Shown here: positions 1 through 8,646 of the stretch, in pieces
Layout of the letters: each line of letters begins with the position of its first letter
Position numbering within the stretch: position 1 is the stretch's first letter
Source: Streptomyces aquilus
Lineage (GTDB): Bacteria; Actinomycetota; Actinomycetes; Streptomycetales; Streptomycetaceae
DNA: 64,000 bases
NCBI RefSeq assembly: GCF_003955715.1
Contig: NZ_CP034463.1
Location: 10,230,001-10,294,000 of the forward strand
Reading direction: 5' to 3'
Notes under the pieces: generated by a model
Seen by the model: only the letters and a program-made list of their open reading frames with translations
What the model was told of the DNA's origin: nothing
The model's database searches: none
Translations under genes and position numbers: made by a program

Positions 1-1338
1 GTCCGGGTCGAGGCGGTGGCTGATGGCGTGGATGATGTCGGGACCGTCGGTCGTCGCCACCCCGGTGGCGACGGCGCCGGCGCACACGACGGACGCGAGG
101 ACGGCCGTGGCGGCGAGCCGCCGCGTCGTACGGTGCCGGTGTGCTACCGGACCAGAAACCCGGTCGGGGAGTCCGGACCGGTGCACGCGCGCGATCTCGG
201 CCGTCGGGCAGCCGTCGGGGGACTGAGCGAACAGGGCGAATCCGGTTGCCCTTTGCCGACGTCCGAGCGGGCCGTCGATCAGCTCGCACAGCACTGCCTT
301 GAGGTCGGCCGGGTCGCGTATCCAGACGGCTGCGCCGGCTTCGTCCAGGGCGGCGGCGTTGGTCAGCCCGTGCCCGGGTATGCAGCGGTAACTGGCCACG
401 GGCAGGCCGCAGGCGAATGCCTCCAGCGAGGTGAGCCCGCCGGCGTTCTGGACGAGGACGTCGGCGGCGTGCATCAGAGAGGGCATGTCGTCGACCCAGC
501 CGAAGGCATGGTCGATGCCGTCGGCGCGCAGCTGCTCGGCCAGGGCCTCGTTGCGGCCGCAGACGACGACCGGGACGGCGGCGCCGGAGTCACGCAGCTC
601 CCGGGCCACCGTACGGACCGGGCCCACCCCCCAGGACCCGGCGACCAGCAGAGCCAGCGGGGTGTGGGACGGCAGCCCGAACCTCTCCCGGGCGCGGCCA
701 CGCCCCCGTACGTCGCAGGGCCGGAAACGGGGGTCCGTGACCGGCCCGCGCACGCGCACGTCCCGGGCCCCGGCCGTGCGCGCCTGGGCGGCGGGCACGG
801 CGTGAGCGGCGAGGTGGACGTCCACACCCGGCGCGACCCACAGCGGATGCACCGAGAAGTCGGTCAGATAGGTGAGGACCGGCACGGTCAGTCGACCGTC
901 CAGGCGCAGGTTGCCCAGGACTCGGCTGGCCCCGGGGTAGGTGGAGACGACGGCGTCGGTGCCCGGCGGGAGGGCGCGCAGTACCCGGTCCTGTGCCGTG
1001 CGCAGCAGCGCCCGCGCAACCGGCCCGCCGCCCCCAGTGCGCTCGGTGCTGGAGTAGATCCGCTGGTAGGCCCAGGGGGCTCGCACCAGCATCCGGTGAT
1101 AGCCCTCCTGGACGGCGCGGCCCAGGTGGGCGGGGAGCAGGTCTAGCAGGTCGAGGCGGTCCACGGTGTAGCCCTGCGCGGCGAGACGGCGGGCGAGCTC
1201 GGCGGCGGCACCGTCGTGACCGGCTCCCACGCTCGCGGAGACGATCGCGAACCGTCCCGCGCCGGGCGTCGCGGCGGACTGCGGAGGAGGGGCGCCCGTG
1301 AGTGTGTGTCTGGGCGCCGTGCTCACGCGGTGGGGCAT
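1..1338 (-). CDS. MGDG-synthase-like glycosyltransferase (partial, runs off left edge)
   Basis: The gene starts at ATG 1338, five bases after a GGAGGA ribosome site, and stays open for 446 codons to the left edge, so the C-terminus is missing. The N-terminal half has the S-x-G-x-G-H motif (residues 36-41) of monogalactosyldiacylglycerol-synthase-type glycosyltransferases. A donor-binding segment NAGGLTSLEA lies near residue 296. After about residue 400 comes a basic, hydrophobic stretch like a membrane anchor, so a second extracytoplasmic domain probably follows; a polysaccharide deacetylase is possible but not visible. The family transfers a sugar from a nucleotide donor to a lipid or other acceptor. 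The actual substrate is unknown. The gene diverges from a BlaI repressor, and both BlaI-like palindromes lie upstream of its start, so BlaI control is likely. Confidence 0.8.
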   Translation of the reverse strand, partial: MPHRVSTAPRHTLTGAPPPQSAATPGAGRFAIVSASVGAGHDGAAAELARRLAAQGYTVDRLDLLDLLPAHLGRAVQEGYHRMLVRAPWAYQRIYSSTERTGGGGPVARALLRTAQDRVLRALPPGTDAVVSTYPGASRVLGNLRLDGRLTVPVLTYLTDFSVHPLWVAPGVDVHLAAHAVPAAQARTAGARDVRVRGPVTDPRFRPCDVRGRGRARERFGLPSHTPLALLVAGSWGVGPVRTVARELRDSGAAVPVVVCGRNEALAEQLRADGIDHAFGWVDDMPSLMHAADVLVQNAGGLTSLEAFACGLPVASYRCIPGHGLTNAAALDEAGAAVWIRDPADLKAVLCELIDGPLGRRQRATGFALFAQSPDGCPTAEIARVHRSGLPDRVSGPVAHRHRTTRRLAATAVLASVVCAGAVATGVATTDGPDIIHAISHRLDPD

Positions 1339-1373
1339 GGGTTTCCTCCGCAGGGGACGGGAGCGACGGAACT

Positions 1374-1386
1374 CTACGAGTTGTAG
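1374..1386. promoter_or_regulatory. BlaI-type operator half-site pair, copy 1
   Basis: CTAC-GAGTT-GTAG is an inverted repeat with a 5-base centre. It shares arms and spacing with the larger palindrome at 1416-1434. BlaI/MecI repressors bind TACA/TGTA-like dyads. This copy lies 36 bases upstream of the divergent glycosyltransferase start. Confidence 0.55.
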
Positions 1387-1415
1387 TAGTTCGCGGTTCG
1401 AAGCCCGGAGCATAC

Positions 1416-1434
1416 CTCCTACAATTAGTAGGAG
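1416..1434. promoter_or_regulatory. BlaI-type operator, copy 2
   Basis: CTCCTACAATTAGTAGGAG is a perfect 7-base inverted repeat around AATTA. It lies 46 bases before the BlaI start and repeats the CTAC-N5-GTAG core of copy 1. The AT-rich centre stands out in this GC-rich DNA. The likely role is autoregulation of BlaI and control of the divergent gene. Confidence 0.65.
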
Positions 1435-1479
1435 ATGGCCGGGTAGTCTGTGCGGACGGTCGGCGAACGGAGGCATCCG

Positions 1480-1905
1480 GTGGAGGAGCGAGAGGACGGC
1501 GGCGCCCGCGGGGCGTCCGGCAGGCGAGGCCGCGGCGAACTGGAGAGCGATGTCCTCGCCGCGCTCTGGGCCGCCGACGGCCCCCTGACCGCCGGCCAGG
1601 TCCGGGAGGCGCTGCCGGGCGACCTGGCCTACACGACCGTCCTGACCATCCTGTCCCGGCTGCACGACAAGGAGATGCTCGTCCGGCACCGCGAGGGCCG
1701 CGGCTACGCCTACGAGCCGGTGCGGGACGAGGCGTCGCACACCGCCCAGCGCATGCGGTCGCTGCTCGAGGGGGGTTCCGACCGCGAGGCGGTCCTGGCC
1801 CGCTTCGTCTCGGAACTGTCCGAGCAGGACGAGCACGTGTTGCAGCAGCTCCTGTCCGGGCACGACGACCGCAGCGGAGACGATCGTTCAGGAGGGAGGG
1901 CGTAA
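1480..1905 (+). CDS. BlaI/MecI/CopY family transcriptional repressor
   Basis: A 141-residue winged-helix repressor. The family core is clear: LESDVLAALW opens the DNA-binding domain, LAYTTVLTILSRL is the recognition-helix region, and RGYAY marks the wing. I chose GTG 1480 because GGAGG sits six bases before it; an in-frame GTG at 1450 has no such site. In this family a membrane M56 protease cleaves the repressor to derepress target genes, and such a gene follows four bases downstream. The upstream dyads at 1374-1386 and 1416-1434 are the expected operators. No beta-lactamase is adjacent, so the regulon is probably cell-envelope related (inference). Confidence 0.88.
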   Translation: MEEREDGGARGASGRRGRGELESDVLAALWAADGPLTAGQVREALPGDLAYTTVLTILSRLHDKEMLVRHREGRGYAYEPVRDEASHTAQRMRSLLEGGSDREAVLARFVSELSEQDEHVLQQLLSGHDDRSGDDRSGGRA

Positions 1906-1909
1906 AGCC

Positions 1910-2917
1910 GTGCTGATCAGCGTCTACGTCCCCTTCGCCGTCACGGCCGTGCTCGCCGTGCTCGCGCCCCGCCTGGCGCACGTGCTGCCCCCGCACCGCG
2001 CTGCGTGGGCCCTGGCCTGCGCCGCGCTCGTGACCGCGATCGGCTGGGCGGGGGCACTCGCCCTGCTCGCCTTCACCGGCGTGGCACAGATTCCGGAAGT
2101 CGCGGAACAGGGCCGCTGGTCGGTGGCCGCCCTGCAAGCCGAGGATCCGGTCTATCTCGTCGTCGCGGGAGGCAGCGCCCTCATACTGGCCGTGGGCGTC
2201 GTCTCGCTGGGCGTGGCCGCCGTGCAGCAGGCCCGCCTCCTCGTACAGGCGCGGCGGGAGCGCGCCCGGCTGCCGGAGGACACGGAGCTGACCGTGGTCG
2301 ACGACGACGTCCCGATGGCCTTCGCGCTGCCCGGGTCACCGGGCCGGATCGTGGTCTCCCGGGGAATGCTGCGCTGTCTCACCGGCCGCGAGCGCGAGGC
2401 CCTCCTCGCACACGAGCGGGCTCACCTGCGCCGCCGCCATCACCTCTTCCAGATCCTGTGGCAGCTCACGGCGGCCTTGAACCCGCTGCTGCGGCCGCTG
2501 GCCGTCGCGGGCGGCTTCGTCCTGGAACGCTGGGCCGACGAGGAGGCCGCGCAGCACGTCGGCGACCGAAAGATCGTCGCGCACGCTGTGGGGCGGGCCG
2601 CGCTGGCATCCGCCGGTGCCTCGCTCCCGGCCGCCCTGGCCGCCACGGGTGGGGCGGTGCCGCAACGGGTGCGGGCCCTGCTGGCCCCGCCGCCCCCGCG
2701 CCGGACCCTGCCCCTGGTCGCGGGCGGACTCCTGCTCGCCGCGTGCTGCGCGAGCCTCGCCAACGCCGCATCCGACAGCGATCAGATGCTGGACAGTGCG
2801 CAGTGCGCGGCGTACACCGCCACGGCGAGCGCACCGTCGGCCGGAGACCACCGGCACAGGCCCGACTTCTGCTTCGAGGAACACGACCGCCGGGAACTTC
2901 AGGAGCACCGCCCTTAG
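1910..2917 (+). CDS. M56 family membrane metalloprotease (BlaR1/HtpX-like sensor)
   Basis: A 335-residue membrane protein starting at GTG 1910, four bases after the BlaI stop. Hydrophobic helices occupy roughly residues 1-25, 35-55 and 82-105, with one more near 265-285. The zinc-binding HExxH motif reads HERAH (168-172), and the downstream segment ERWADEEA gives the expected third ligand. The family cleaves BlaI-type repressors after a signal. It lacks the large penicillin-sensor domain of BlaR1, as is common for actinobacterial M56 proteins. Pairing with blaI makes it the likely derepressor of the local operators. Confidence 0.86.
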   Translation: MLISVYVPFAVTAVLAVLAPRLAHVLPPHRAAWALACAALVTAIGWAGALALLAFTGVAQIPEVAEQGRWSVAALQAEDPVYLVVAGGSALILAVGVVSLGVAAVQQARLLVQARRERARLPEDTELTVVDDDVPMAFALPGSPGRIVVSRGMLRCLTGREREALLAHERAHLRRRHHLFQILWQLTAALNPLLRPLAVAGGFVLERWADEEAAQHVGDRKIVAHAVGRAALASAGASLPAALAATGGAVPQRVRALLAPPPPRRTLPLVAGGLLLAACCASLANAASDSDQMLDSAQCAAYTATASAPSAGDHRHRPDFCFEEHDRRELQEHRP

Positions 2918-2964
2918 CGAGGCGGCCGGGATCTGTCGGCTACGAGCTCGCCGCTCGCCGTCGG

Positions 2965-3309
2965 ATGGACGGGTTGCGTGAGGGGGCCGACCGTATCCAG
3001 GCCGAACTGGCCGTGGCCGAGCAGGAACAGCAGGAGTGGGTGATCGCCCGCAGGCGGGTCGATGCGGGGTGTCACATCACCGAGTCCCTCGACTCGGTGA
3101 CCAAAGCTGTGGGCAAACATCGGCACACGGTGCACAAATGGGTGCCGTGTATTGCCTCCCCGCGTTGGAAGGGGAATCCGCTGCGGGCGAGTTCGCATCC
3201 TGTCCTTGATCTGGCGCGAGTTGTCCTCCAGGTCTTCAGTCCGATCCTGTCGGGCCTCATTGAGGCCGAGTTGAGGCCGCAAGGACAGGAGCAGACTGAC
3301 AAGGGCTGA
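2965..3309 (+). pseudogene. possible relic of a transposase-associated protein
   Basis: An open stretch of 114 codons follows the M56 gene. Only its first third looks protein-like: an acidic amphipathic segment including AELAVAEQEQQEWVIAR. That resembles the N-terminal helical region of actinobacterial transposon-associated proteins. After about residue 40 the sequence loses any protein-like character. No ribosome site precedes the start. I read it as a fragment left by an element inserted near the tRNA remnant downstream; function cannot be assigned. Confidence 0.25.
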
Positions 3310-3335
3310 CGAGCCCCAACATGGACAACCGCATC

Positions 3336-3469
3336 TGACCTGCGAAAACGTCAAGGATGAGCGTTGATCGGCAAGGACCGCCAAGATCCCCAATGGACTC
3401 ATAATCCGTCGGCCGTGGGTTCGAGTCCCACCCGCCCCACCAGGCAGGCGTTTGACCTGCGGAAACGTC
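3336..3469. repeat. 17-base direct repeats flanking the tRNA remnant
   Basis: TGACCTGCGAAAACGTC at 3336-3352 recurs with one mismatch (TGACCTGCGGAAACGTC) at 3453-3469. The two copies flank the tRNA 3' half. A degenerate third copy (TGACCTGCACAGACGC) lies at 3566-3581. Their placement suggests recombinase arm sites or duplications made by insertion beside a tRNA (inference). Confidence 0.45.
3393..3442 (+). other. 3' half of a tRNA-Met (CAT), likely att site
   Basis: The stretch holds a complete anticodon arm (five pairs, loop CTCATAA, anticodon CAT), a variable loop, a T-arm (GTGGG-TTCGAGT-CCCAC) and a 3' acceptor strand CCGCCCC followed by ACCA. The D-arm and 5' acceptor strand are absent from the upstream DNA, so it is not a functional tRNA. 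Actinobacterial integrative elements commonly duplicate the 3' half of their target tRNA, so this is best read as an attachment-site copy. The intact partner would lie outside the window. Confidence 0.75.
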
Positions 3470-3667
3470 TCAGCGGGCGTGCGGATTCAGAACGTTGCTC
3501 CAACGGATTGAATCCGCTGCTCGTGAGTTCAGCGCCGTTGTGATCGGCCTCGGTTCGAAATGCTCTGACCTGCACAGACGCATCAGCCGCTGCCTGGGCA
3601 AGCCGCCGCAGACGGGCTGTGCGAGCGGGTGGACGCCGAAGTTGGGACGCTGATGGGACGCAGGTAA

Positions 3668-5113
3668 TCAGAAGCTGCTCGGTTCCTTGATCGTGAGGGG
3701 GTGAAGTTCCCACACGTCGACGGTGTAGCCGAGGCGCGCGCCTGTTGCCGTGCGGATCTGCAGTCGCCAGGGTCCGTCCCCGGTGGGGTAGCAGCGCAGC
3801 GTGAGTACTTCGCCGGTGGAGGTCAGAAAGATCTCGGCGATGGAGTGGTCGACGATGACGCGCAGGTCGAGCGGCTGGCCGGTGGGGCAGGGCATTCGGT
3901 AGGTGCCGCCGCGGGCCCGGCTGTCCAGTGAGGCGTGGTCGCGGTCGACGACCAGTTCGCCTGCGGCCGCATCGATGCGGATGTCGAGATACTCAGAACC
4001 GTCGGGGGTGGTGAGCAGCCGAAGTCCGGTGGCGCCGGTCGGTTGCAGGCGGGTTGCCAGGTCGAAGGCGTGGCCGACGGAGCCTAGGTCCACGGGCTGC
4101 GTACCGTGCGTCTCTCCTGCGGCGTGGATGCGGTGGTCACCTCGGAGGCCGAGGAGTTCGGCAGCGGGCTTCTGACGTATCGAGCCGTCGCCCTCCACGG
4201 CGACGTCCCGCGGAAGGGTGAGTACGCCGGCCCACCCCGCTGCCGTGGTCCAGGACTCGTCGCGGGCTTCCCAGGCCCAGCCCCACAGCATCCATCTGCC
4301 ACCGGGGGCACGCAGCAGGGCGGGTGCGTAGCAGTCGGGGCCGTGGTCGAGGAGTACTGGTGAGCCGGCGTCGAAGCGGTCGCCGTGTTCCTCACCGACC
4401 AGGGCGGCGACGCACTGCGGGCCGTCGCGCTCGTTCCATGCGCTGAAGATGAGGGCACCGCGTCCGGAGGGTGCCGGGAGGTATTGGGGGCATTCCCATC
4501 CTTCGCCGGTATTGAGGCCGGTGGTGCCGACGGGCTGCGGCTCGCGGGCGTTGAAGGGGCCCAGGTAGGTCCAGGTTTCGAGGTCGGGTGACTCGTAGAG
4601 CAGGGCCGCGCCGCGTCCGTCTGCGAGGGCGGCGCCGACCAGCATCCGCCAGCGGTCACCGTCCTGCCAGACGTAGGGGTCGCGGTACATGGCACAGCCC
4701 TCGGGCCAGGCAGGGATGATCAGGTCTCGGCACGGGCTGAAGGTCCGGCCGCAGTCGTGGGAGGCGGCGGTGGCGATCGGCTGATGCTGGGCCGAGCGGT
4801 CCTTGCGGTGTGCGGAGTAGAAGACGACGAGCCGGTCGCCGTCGGAGACGGCGTTACCGGAGAAGCAACCGTCGGCGTCCACGCCCCCGGGGATCGGGGC
4901 CAGGGCTGTCGGCAACTGTTCCCAGGTGAGCAAGTCAGGGCTGCGGAAGTGGCCCCAGTGCATGTGTGCGTGGGTGGCGCCGTGGGGGTTGTACTGGTGG
5001 AAGACGTGATACTGACCGTCGTGGAAGACGAGCCCGTTGGGGTCGTTGATCCAGTTGCGGGGCGGTCGCAGGTGCGCGACGGGCCGGTGCGGGTCGCGGG
5101 GCGCGGTGGACAC
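3668..5113 (-). CDS. Glycoside hydrolase family 32 (beta-fructosidase/levanase type)
   Basis: A 481-residue enzyme with all three GH32 signatures: WINDPNG near residues 21-27 (D24, nucleophile), YRDPYVW near 143 (transition-state Asp) and GWECPQ near 206 (acid/base Glu). A C-terminal beta-sandwich follows. It hydrolyses beta-fructosidic links in sucrose, inulin or levan. No signal peptide is visible, so it is probably cytoplasmic and acts on imported oligosaccharides. I chose GTG 5113, preceded by AAAGG; upstream codons overlap poorly conserved sequence. It lies 122 bases downstream of two sugar ABC permeases on the same strand, which fits a fructan or sucrose uptake operon. The permease and binding-protein genes are damaged, so uptake may be lost. 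Confidence 0.92.
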   Translation of the reverse strand: MSTAPRDPHRPVAHLRPPRNWINDPNGLVFHDGQYHVFHQYNPHGATHAHMHWGHFRSPDLLTWEQLPTALAPIPGGVDADGCFSGNAVSDGDRLVVFYSAHRKDRSAQHQPIATAASHDCGRTFSPCRDLIIPAWPEGCAMYRDPYVWQDGDRWRMLVGAALADGRGAALLYESPDLETWTYLGPFNAREPQPVGTTGLNTGEGWECPQYLPAPSGRGALIFSAWNERDGPQCVAALVGEEHGDRFDAGSPVLLDHGPDCYAPALLRAPGGRWMLWGWAWEARDESWTTAAGWAGVLTLPRDVAVEGDGSIRQKPAAELLGLRGDHRIHAAGETHGTQPVDLGSVGHAFDLATRLQPTGATGLRLLTTPDGSEYLDIRIDAAAGELVVDRDHASLDSRARGGTYRMPCPTGQPLDLRVIVDHSIAEIFLTSTGEVLTLRCYPTGDGPWRLQIRTATGARLGYTVDVWELHPLTIKEPSSF

Positions 5114-5235
5114 AGGTGTGCCTTTCGGTGGCGCAGAGGACGTGCGGAGACGGTCGGCAGCGGCCTGCGACGCCCGCGGGGGAGGCCGGGTTTTACCGGC
5201 GGCGGGTGCGTGCCGCGGACCTACGCCGTGGTGGG

Positions 5236-6132
5236 CTATTCCTTGACGGCTCCGGCGTTGGCGCCCTGGACGAAGTACCGCTGGAAGCAGAAGAACAGCA
5301 CGGCTACGGGGATGGTGGCCATCAGGGCCGCCGCCAGTTTCAGGGGGTACTGGGTGCCTTGGCCCAAGCTGCCGGAGACGAAGCGGGCGAGGCCGGTGGT
5401 GAGGGTTTCGTACTGGCTGGACTGGGTGGCGACGAGGAGGTTGGTGAACTCGTTCCACGAGCCCTGGAAGGACAGGATGGTCAGCGTGATCAGGGCGGGG
5501 CGGGCCATGGGCAGCACGATCGACCAGAAGGTGCGGAAGACGCCGGCGCCGTCCATCTTCGCGGCCTCTTCGACCTCGCGGGGGATGGACTCGAAGAACT
5601 GCTTCATGATGAAGATGCCGACGGTGTCCACCAGCAGCGGCATGATCATGGCGGCGTAGGTGTCGAACAGTCCGAAGGTGTTCAGCACCAGGAACTTCGG
5701 GATCAGCAGGGCCACGGGCGGCACCGCCAGGATGGCGATGACGAAGCCGAACAGCAGCCTGCGCCCGGGGAAGTTGAGGCGGGCGAGCGCGTAGCCGGCC
5801 ATCGAGTCGAGCAGCACGCGTCCGGCCGTGACGGTGACCGACAGGAAGACGGAGTTGCCCAGCCAGCGGAAGAAGGGCACCGCCTCACCGGACTGGCTCA
5901 GGCCGAACAGCCGCTGGTAGGCGGCGGTCGTCGGGGTGGCGGGGATCAGCCCGAGGGGGTGCGCGGCTGCGTCCGGGTCGGTCTTGAAGCCGGTGACCAA
6001 CTGCAGGAGGAACGGGAACAGGTACAGCAGGCCGATCGCGATGACGGTCGTGTAGCCGAGGATGCGCAGAGCAAGGGGGAACCGTTGCAGTACCGGGCGC
6101 CCTTGTGCCCGGGCGGCGGACTTGGCGTTCAT
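5236..6132 (-). CDS. Carbohydrate ABC transporter permease, MalG type
   Basis: A 298-residue inner-membrane protein with about six hydrophobic helices. The cytoplasmic EAA loop reads EVEEAAKMDGAG, the contact site for the ATPase subunit. ATG 6132 follows GGAGGAACCG and overlaps the stop of the MalF-type gene (ATGA), so the two are translationally coupled. With its partner permease, a binding protein and a shared ATPase such as MsiK it would import oligosaccharides for the adjacent GH32 enzyme. This gene is intact, but the partner permease has a frameshift, so the transporter may not assemble. Confidence 0.9.
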   Translation of the reverse strand: MNAKSAARAQGRPVLQRFPLALRILGYTTVIAIGLLYLFPFLLQLVTGFKTDPDAAAHPLGLIPATPTTAAYQRLFGLSQSGEAVPFFRWLGNSVFLSVTVTAGRVLLDSMAGYALARLNFPGRRLLFGFVIAILAVPPVALLIPKFLVLNTFGLFDTYAAMIMPLLVDTVGIFIMKQFFESIPREVEEAAKMDGAGVFRTFWSIVLPMARPALITLTILSFQGSWNEFTNLLVATQSSQYETLTTGLARFVSGSLGQGTQYPLKLAAALMATIPVAVLFFCFQRYFVQGANAGAVKE

Positions 6133-7309
6133 CGGTTCCTCCGGGTTCGGGGGGTGCGCTCGCGCAGCAGGAAACGCTGTGCGACGGTGAAGGCGAGGAT
6201 GATGATCAGCAGGACGAAGGCGATGGCCGCGCCCTGGCCGAAGTTGGCGTCGTCGAAGGCGCTGGAGTAGGACAGGTAGGCCGGGGTCAGGGTGGTGTTG
6301 CCAGGAGCGCCGCCGCTCATGACGTAGACCTGGTCGAAGACCTGCCAGGTGGCGATGAGGCCGAGGGTTACCACGAGGAAGATCACGGGCCGCAGCGCGG
6401 GCAGGATCACGTGGCGCAGCATCTGCAGGCGGCCCACGCCTTCGATGGCGGCGGCCTCTTCCAGTTCGCGCGGGATGCCCTGGAGGGCGGCGAGGAAGAT
6501 CAGCATGAAGGTGCCGGAGGTCGTCCACACCGCGAGCATGATGATCACGCACATGGCGACGGACGGCCCGGACAGCCAGTCGAAGAAGGACAGGCCCATC
6601 ACGTGGTGGTCGGTGAGAAAGCCGATGGACGGTCCGGGTCGACGATGCCCAGCGCACCGAGCAGCAGGGAGAGCACTCCACGAGGGTCGTTGAACCAGCT
6701 GGGGCCCTGCACCCCGATCCAGGACAGTGCGGTGTTGACGGCGCCGCTGCCCTGGAACAGGAAGAGGAAGACGGTGGAGACCGCGATCGAGCTGGTGACC
6801 GAGGGGAAGAAGAACGCGGTGCGCAGGGCGCCCCGGGCGCGCAGGATCCGCTGGTTGACGATCAGTGCCAGCACCAGGGCGAGGATGGTCTGGATCGGCA
6901 CGGTCAGCAGCACGTAGTAGGCGTTGTTGCGCAGCGAGGTCGCGAACAGGGTGCGGTCCAAGCCGTCCTGGGTGAACAGGGACCGGTAGTTGTCGAGCCC
7001 CACGAACTTCGCCTGGCCGCTGAAGGGATTCGACTGGCCGTCCCAGTTCAGCAGGCTCACCCACAGCGCCATGAAGATCGGCAGGACGAAGAACAGGCCG
7101 AGGATGATCACCATGGGGCTGACGAACAGCCAGCCCCAGGGGCCTTCGCCGCGGCGCCCCCCACGCGGGGCGGGCTTGATGAGGGACGCCGCGGCCGGGC
7201 CGGACCCGCCGGGCGTGTCAGGGGCGCCCGGCGAGTCGGCCGTACGGGGACCCCCGCCCGCCCGCGAGCGCGAGTTCGGGCGAGGGGTCTGTGACGTAGG
7301 CGAGGACAT
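6129..7309 (-). pseudogene. Carbohydrate ABC transporter permease, MalF type (frameshifted)
   Basis: The N-terminal part starts at ATG 7309 and reads through four helices to GALGIVDPD, then stops at 6599-6601. The rest of a normal MalF protein continues in another frame from about FLTDHHVMGLSFF, through the EAA loop (ELEEAAAIEGVG), to a stop overlapping the MalG start. A single-base change near 6610-6640 explains the break. The N-terminal 45 residues are Pro/Ser/Gly-rich and cytoplasmic, as in other Streptomyces sugar permeases. It is either a real inactivating mutation or a base-call error. The disrupted binding-protein gene upstream favours true decay. Confidence 0.85.
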
Positions 7310-7316
7310 GGGAGGC

Positions 7317-7383
7317 TCAGTCGCCCTTCGTCAGGGCCTGCTCGCCGTTGCGCTGCAGGTCGCCGAGGATCTTCTTCGGGTCC
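7317..7383 (-). pseudogene. 3' stub of a sugar ABC substrate-binding protein
   Basis: Just upstream of the permease pair, the minus strand encodes a C-terminal tail, DPKKILGDLQRNGEQALTKGD without the leading residues, ending at TGA 7317-7319. This matches the end of Streptomyces sugar-binding lipoproteins and is the expected first gene of the operon. Everything upstream is replaced by an ISL3-family transposase remnant, so about 95 percent of the gene has been deleted. Confidence 0.6.
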
Positions 7384-8646
7384 CGCGAGCAGGTGCCCGG
7401 AGTCCTGGACCGATACCAGCGGCGTACGACCCGCCTGACCAGGCACGTCAAGGCGGTGGTCAAGGAGTTAGCGGGCCGGGCAGGGGCGCGTTTGCCGGCG
7501 ATACTCGCGGCGGGCGTCTCGCGTCACACGGCTCTGCGCGCCCTCCTGCGGATCCCGTTGCCCACCGGGCGGGCGCCCCGTGTGATCGGCGTCGACGACT
7601 TCGCTCTGCGCCGGCGCCACCGCTACGCCACAGTGATCATCGATGCGGAGACGCATGAGCGGATCGACGTGTTGCCCGACCGCACGGCCGACACCCTGGA
7701 GGCGTGGCTGCGCGAGCATCCGGGCATCGAGGTCGTATGCCGGGACGGCTCCGCGACCTATGCCGAGGCCATCCGCCGCGCCCTGCCCGACGCGGTGCAA
7801 GTCGGTGATCGCTGGCATTTATGGAAGAACCTGTGCGAAGCCGCCCTGAGCGAGGTGAAGGCACACAGCGCCTGCTGGGCCACCGTACTGGACGCGCCGA
7901 TCTACGACAGGCCCCGCGCTCAGACCACCCTGGAGCGCTGGCACCAGGTCCATGGCCTGATCGGCCAGGGCGTGGGCCTGCTCGAATGCGCCCGCCGCCT
8001 CCAACTGGCCCTGAACACCGTCAAACGCTACGCCCGCGCTGACCGGCCCGAGCGCATGCTCCGCGTCCCCAAGTACCGTGCCGGCCTGGTCGATCCCTAC
8101 CGCGAGCACCTGCGCAAACGCCGGACCGAGGATCCCGGCGTCCCCGTCCTGCACCTCTTCGAAGAGATTAAAGCCCTCGGCTTCACGGGCTGTCTGAATC
8201 TTCTGTACAAGTACATCAACCAAGGCCGCGCGGACGCCGACCGCAGCCACATCTCGCCACGTCGACTCGCCCGGATGCTGCTGACCAGGCCCGACAACCT
8301 CAAAGCCGAGCAGCACGAGCTCCTGGCCAAACTCACCGCCGCCTGCCCCAAGATGACCCAACTGGCAGCGGGTATCCGGGACTTCGCCCCGCTCCTTACG
8401 CCACACACCGACAATCCCGATGCGCTCACACGCTGGATCGCCCGAGTCCGAACAGCCGACCTGCCCCACCTCCACGCCTTCACCCGGGGCCTGGACCAGG
8501 ACATCGACGCCGTGATCGCCGCACTCACGCTTCCCTACAGCAACGGCCCGACCGAGGGCGTCAACACCAAGACCAAACGGATCGCACGCCAGATGCACGG
8601 ACGAGCAAGTTTCACCCTGCTCCGGCATCGCATCCTCCTCGGATAG
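7384..8646 (+). pseudogene. ISL3 family transposase, 5'-truncated
   Basis: About 420 residues of an ISL3-type DDE transposase, from REQVPG to the stop at 8646. Recognisable segments are VIGVDDFALRR (first catalytic Asp), CRDGSATYAEA (second Asp region), DRWHLWKN, and the C-terminal NGPTEGVNTKTKRI with the catalytic Glu. The N-terminal zinc finger and helix-turn-helix (roughly 90-100 residues) are missing. The 5' end is fused to the sugar-binding-protein stub near 7383. The element is therefore a deletion remnant and not a simple insertion, and no start codon with a ribosome site serves it. Confidence 0.85.

Noticed and set aside
590..2137. 515-codon open frame on the minus strand
   Set aside because: Arg/Pro/Ala-rich antisense shadow of blaI and M56, overlapping the real glycosyltransferase in another frame. 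No ribosome site or family motif.
3399..3713. Minus-strand frame ending in a VGLEPTADGL-type peptide
   Set aside because: That ending is the well-known translation of a tRNA 3' half read backwards. It only confirms the tRNA remnant.
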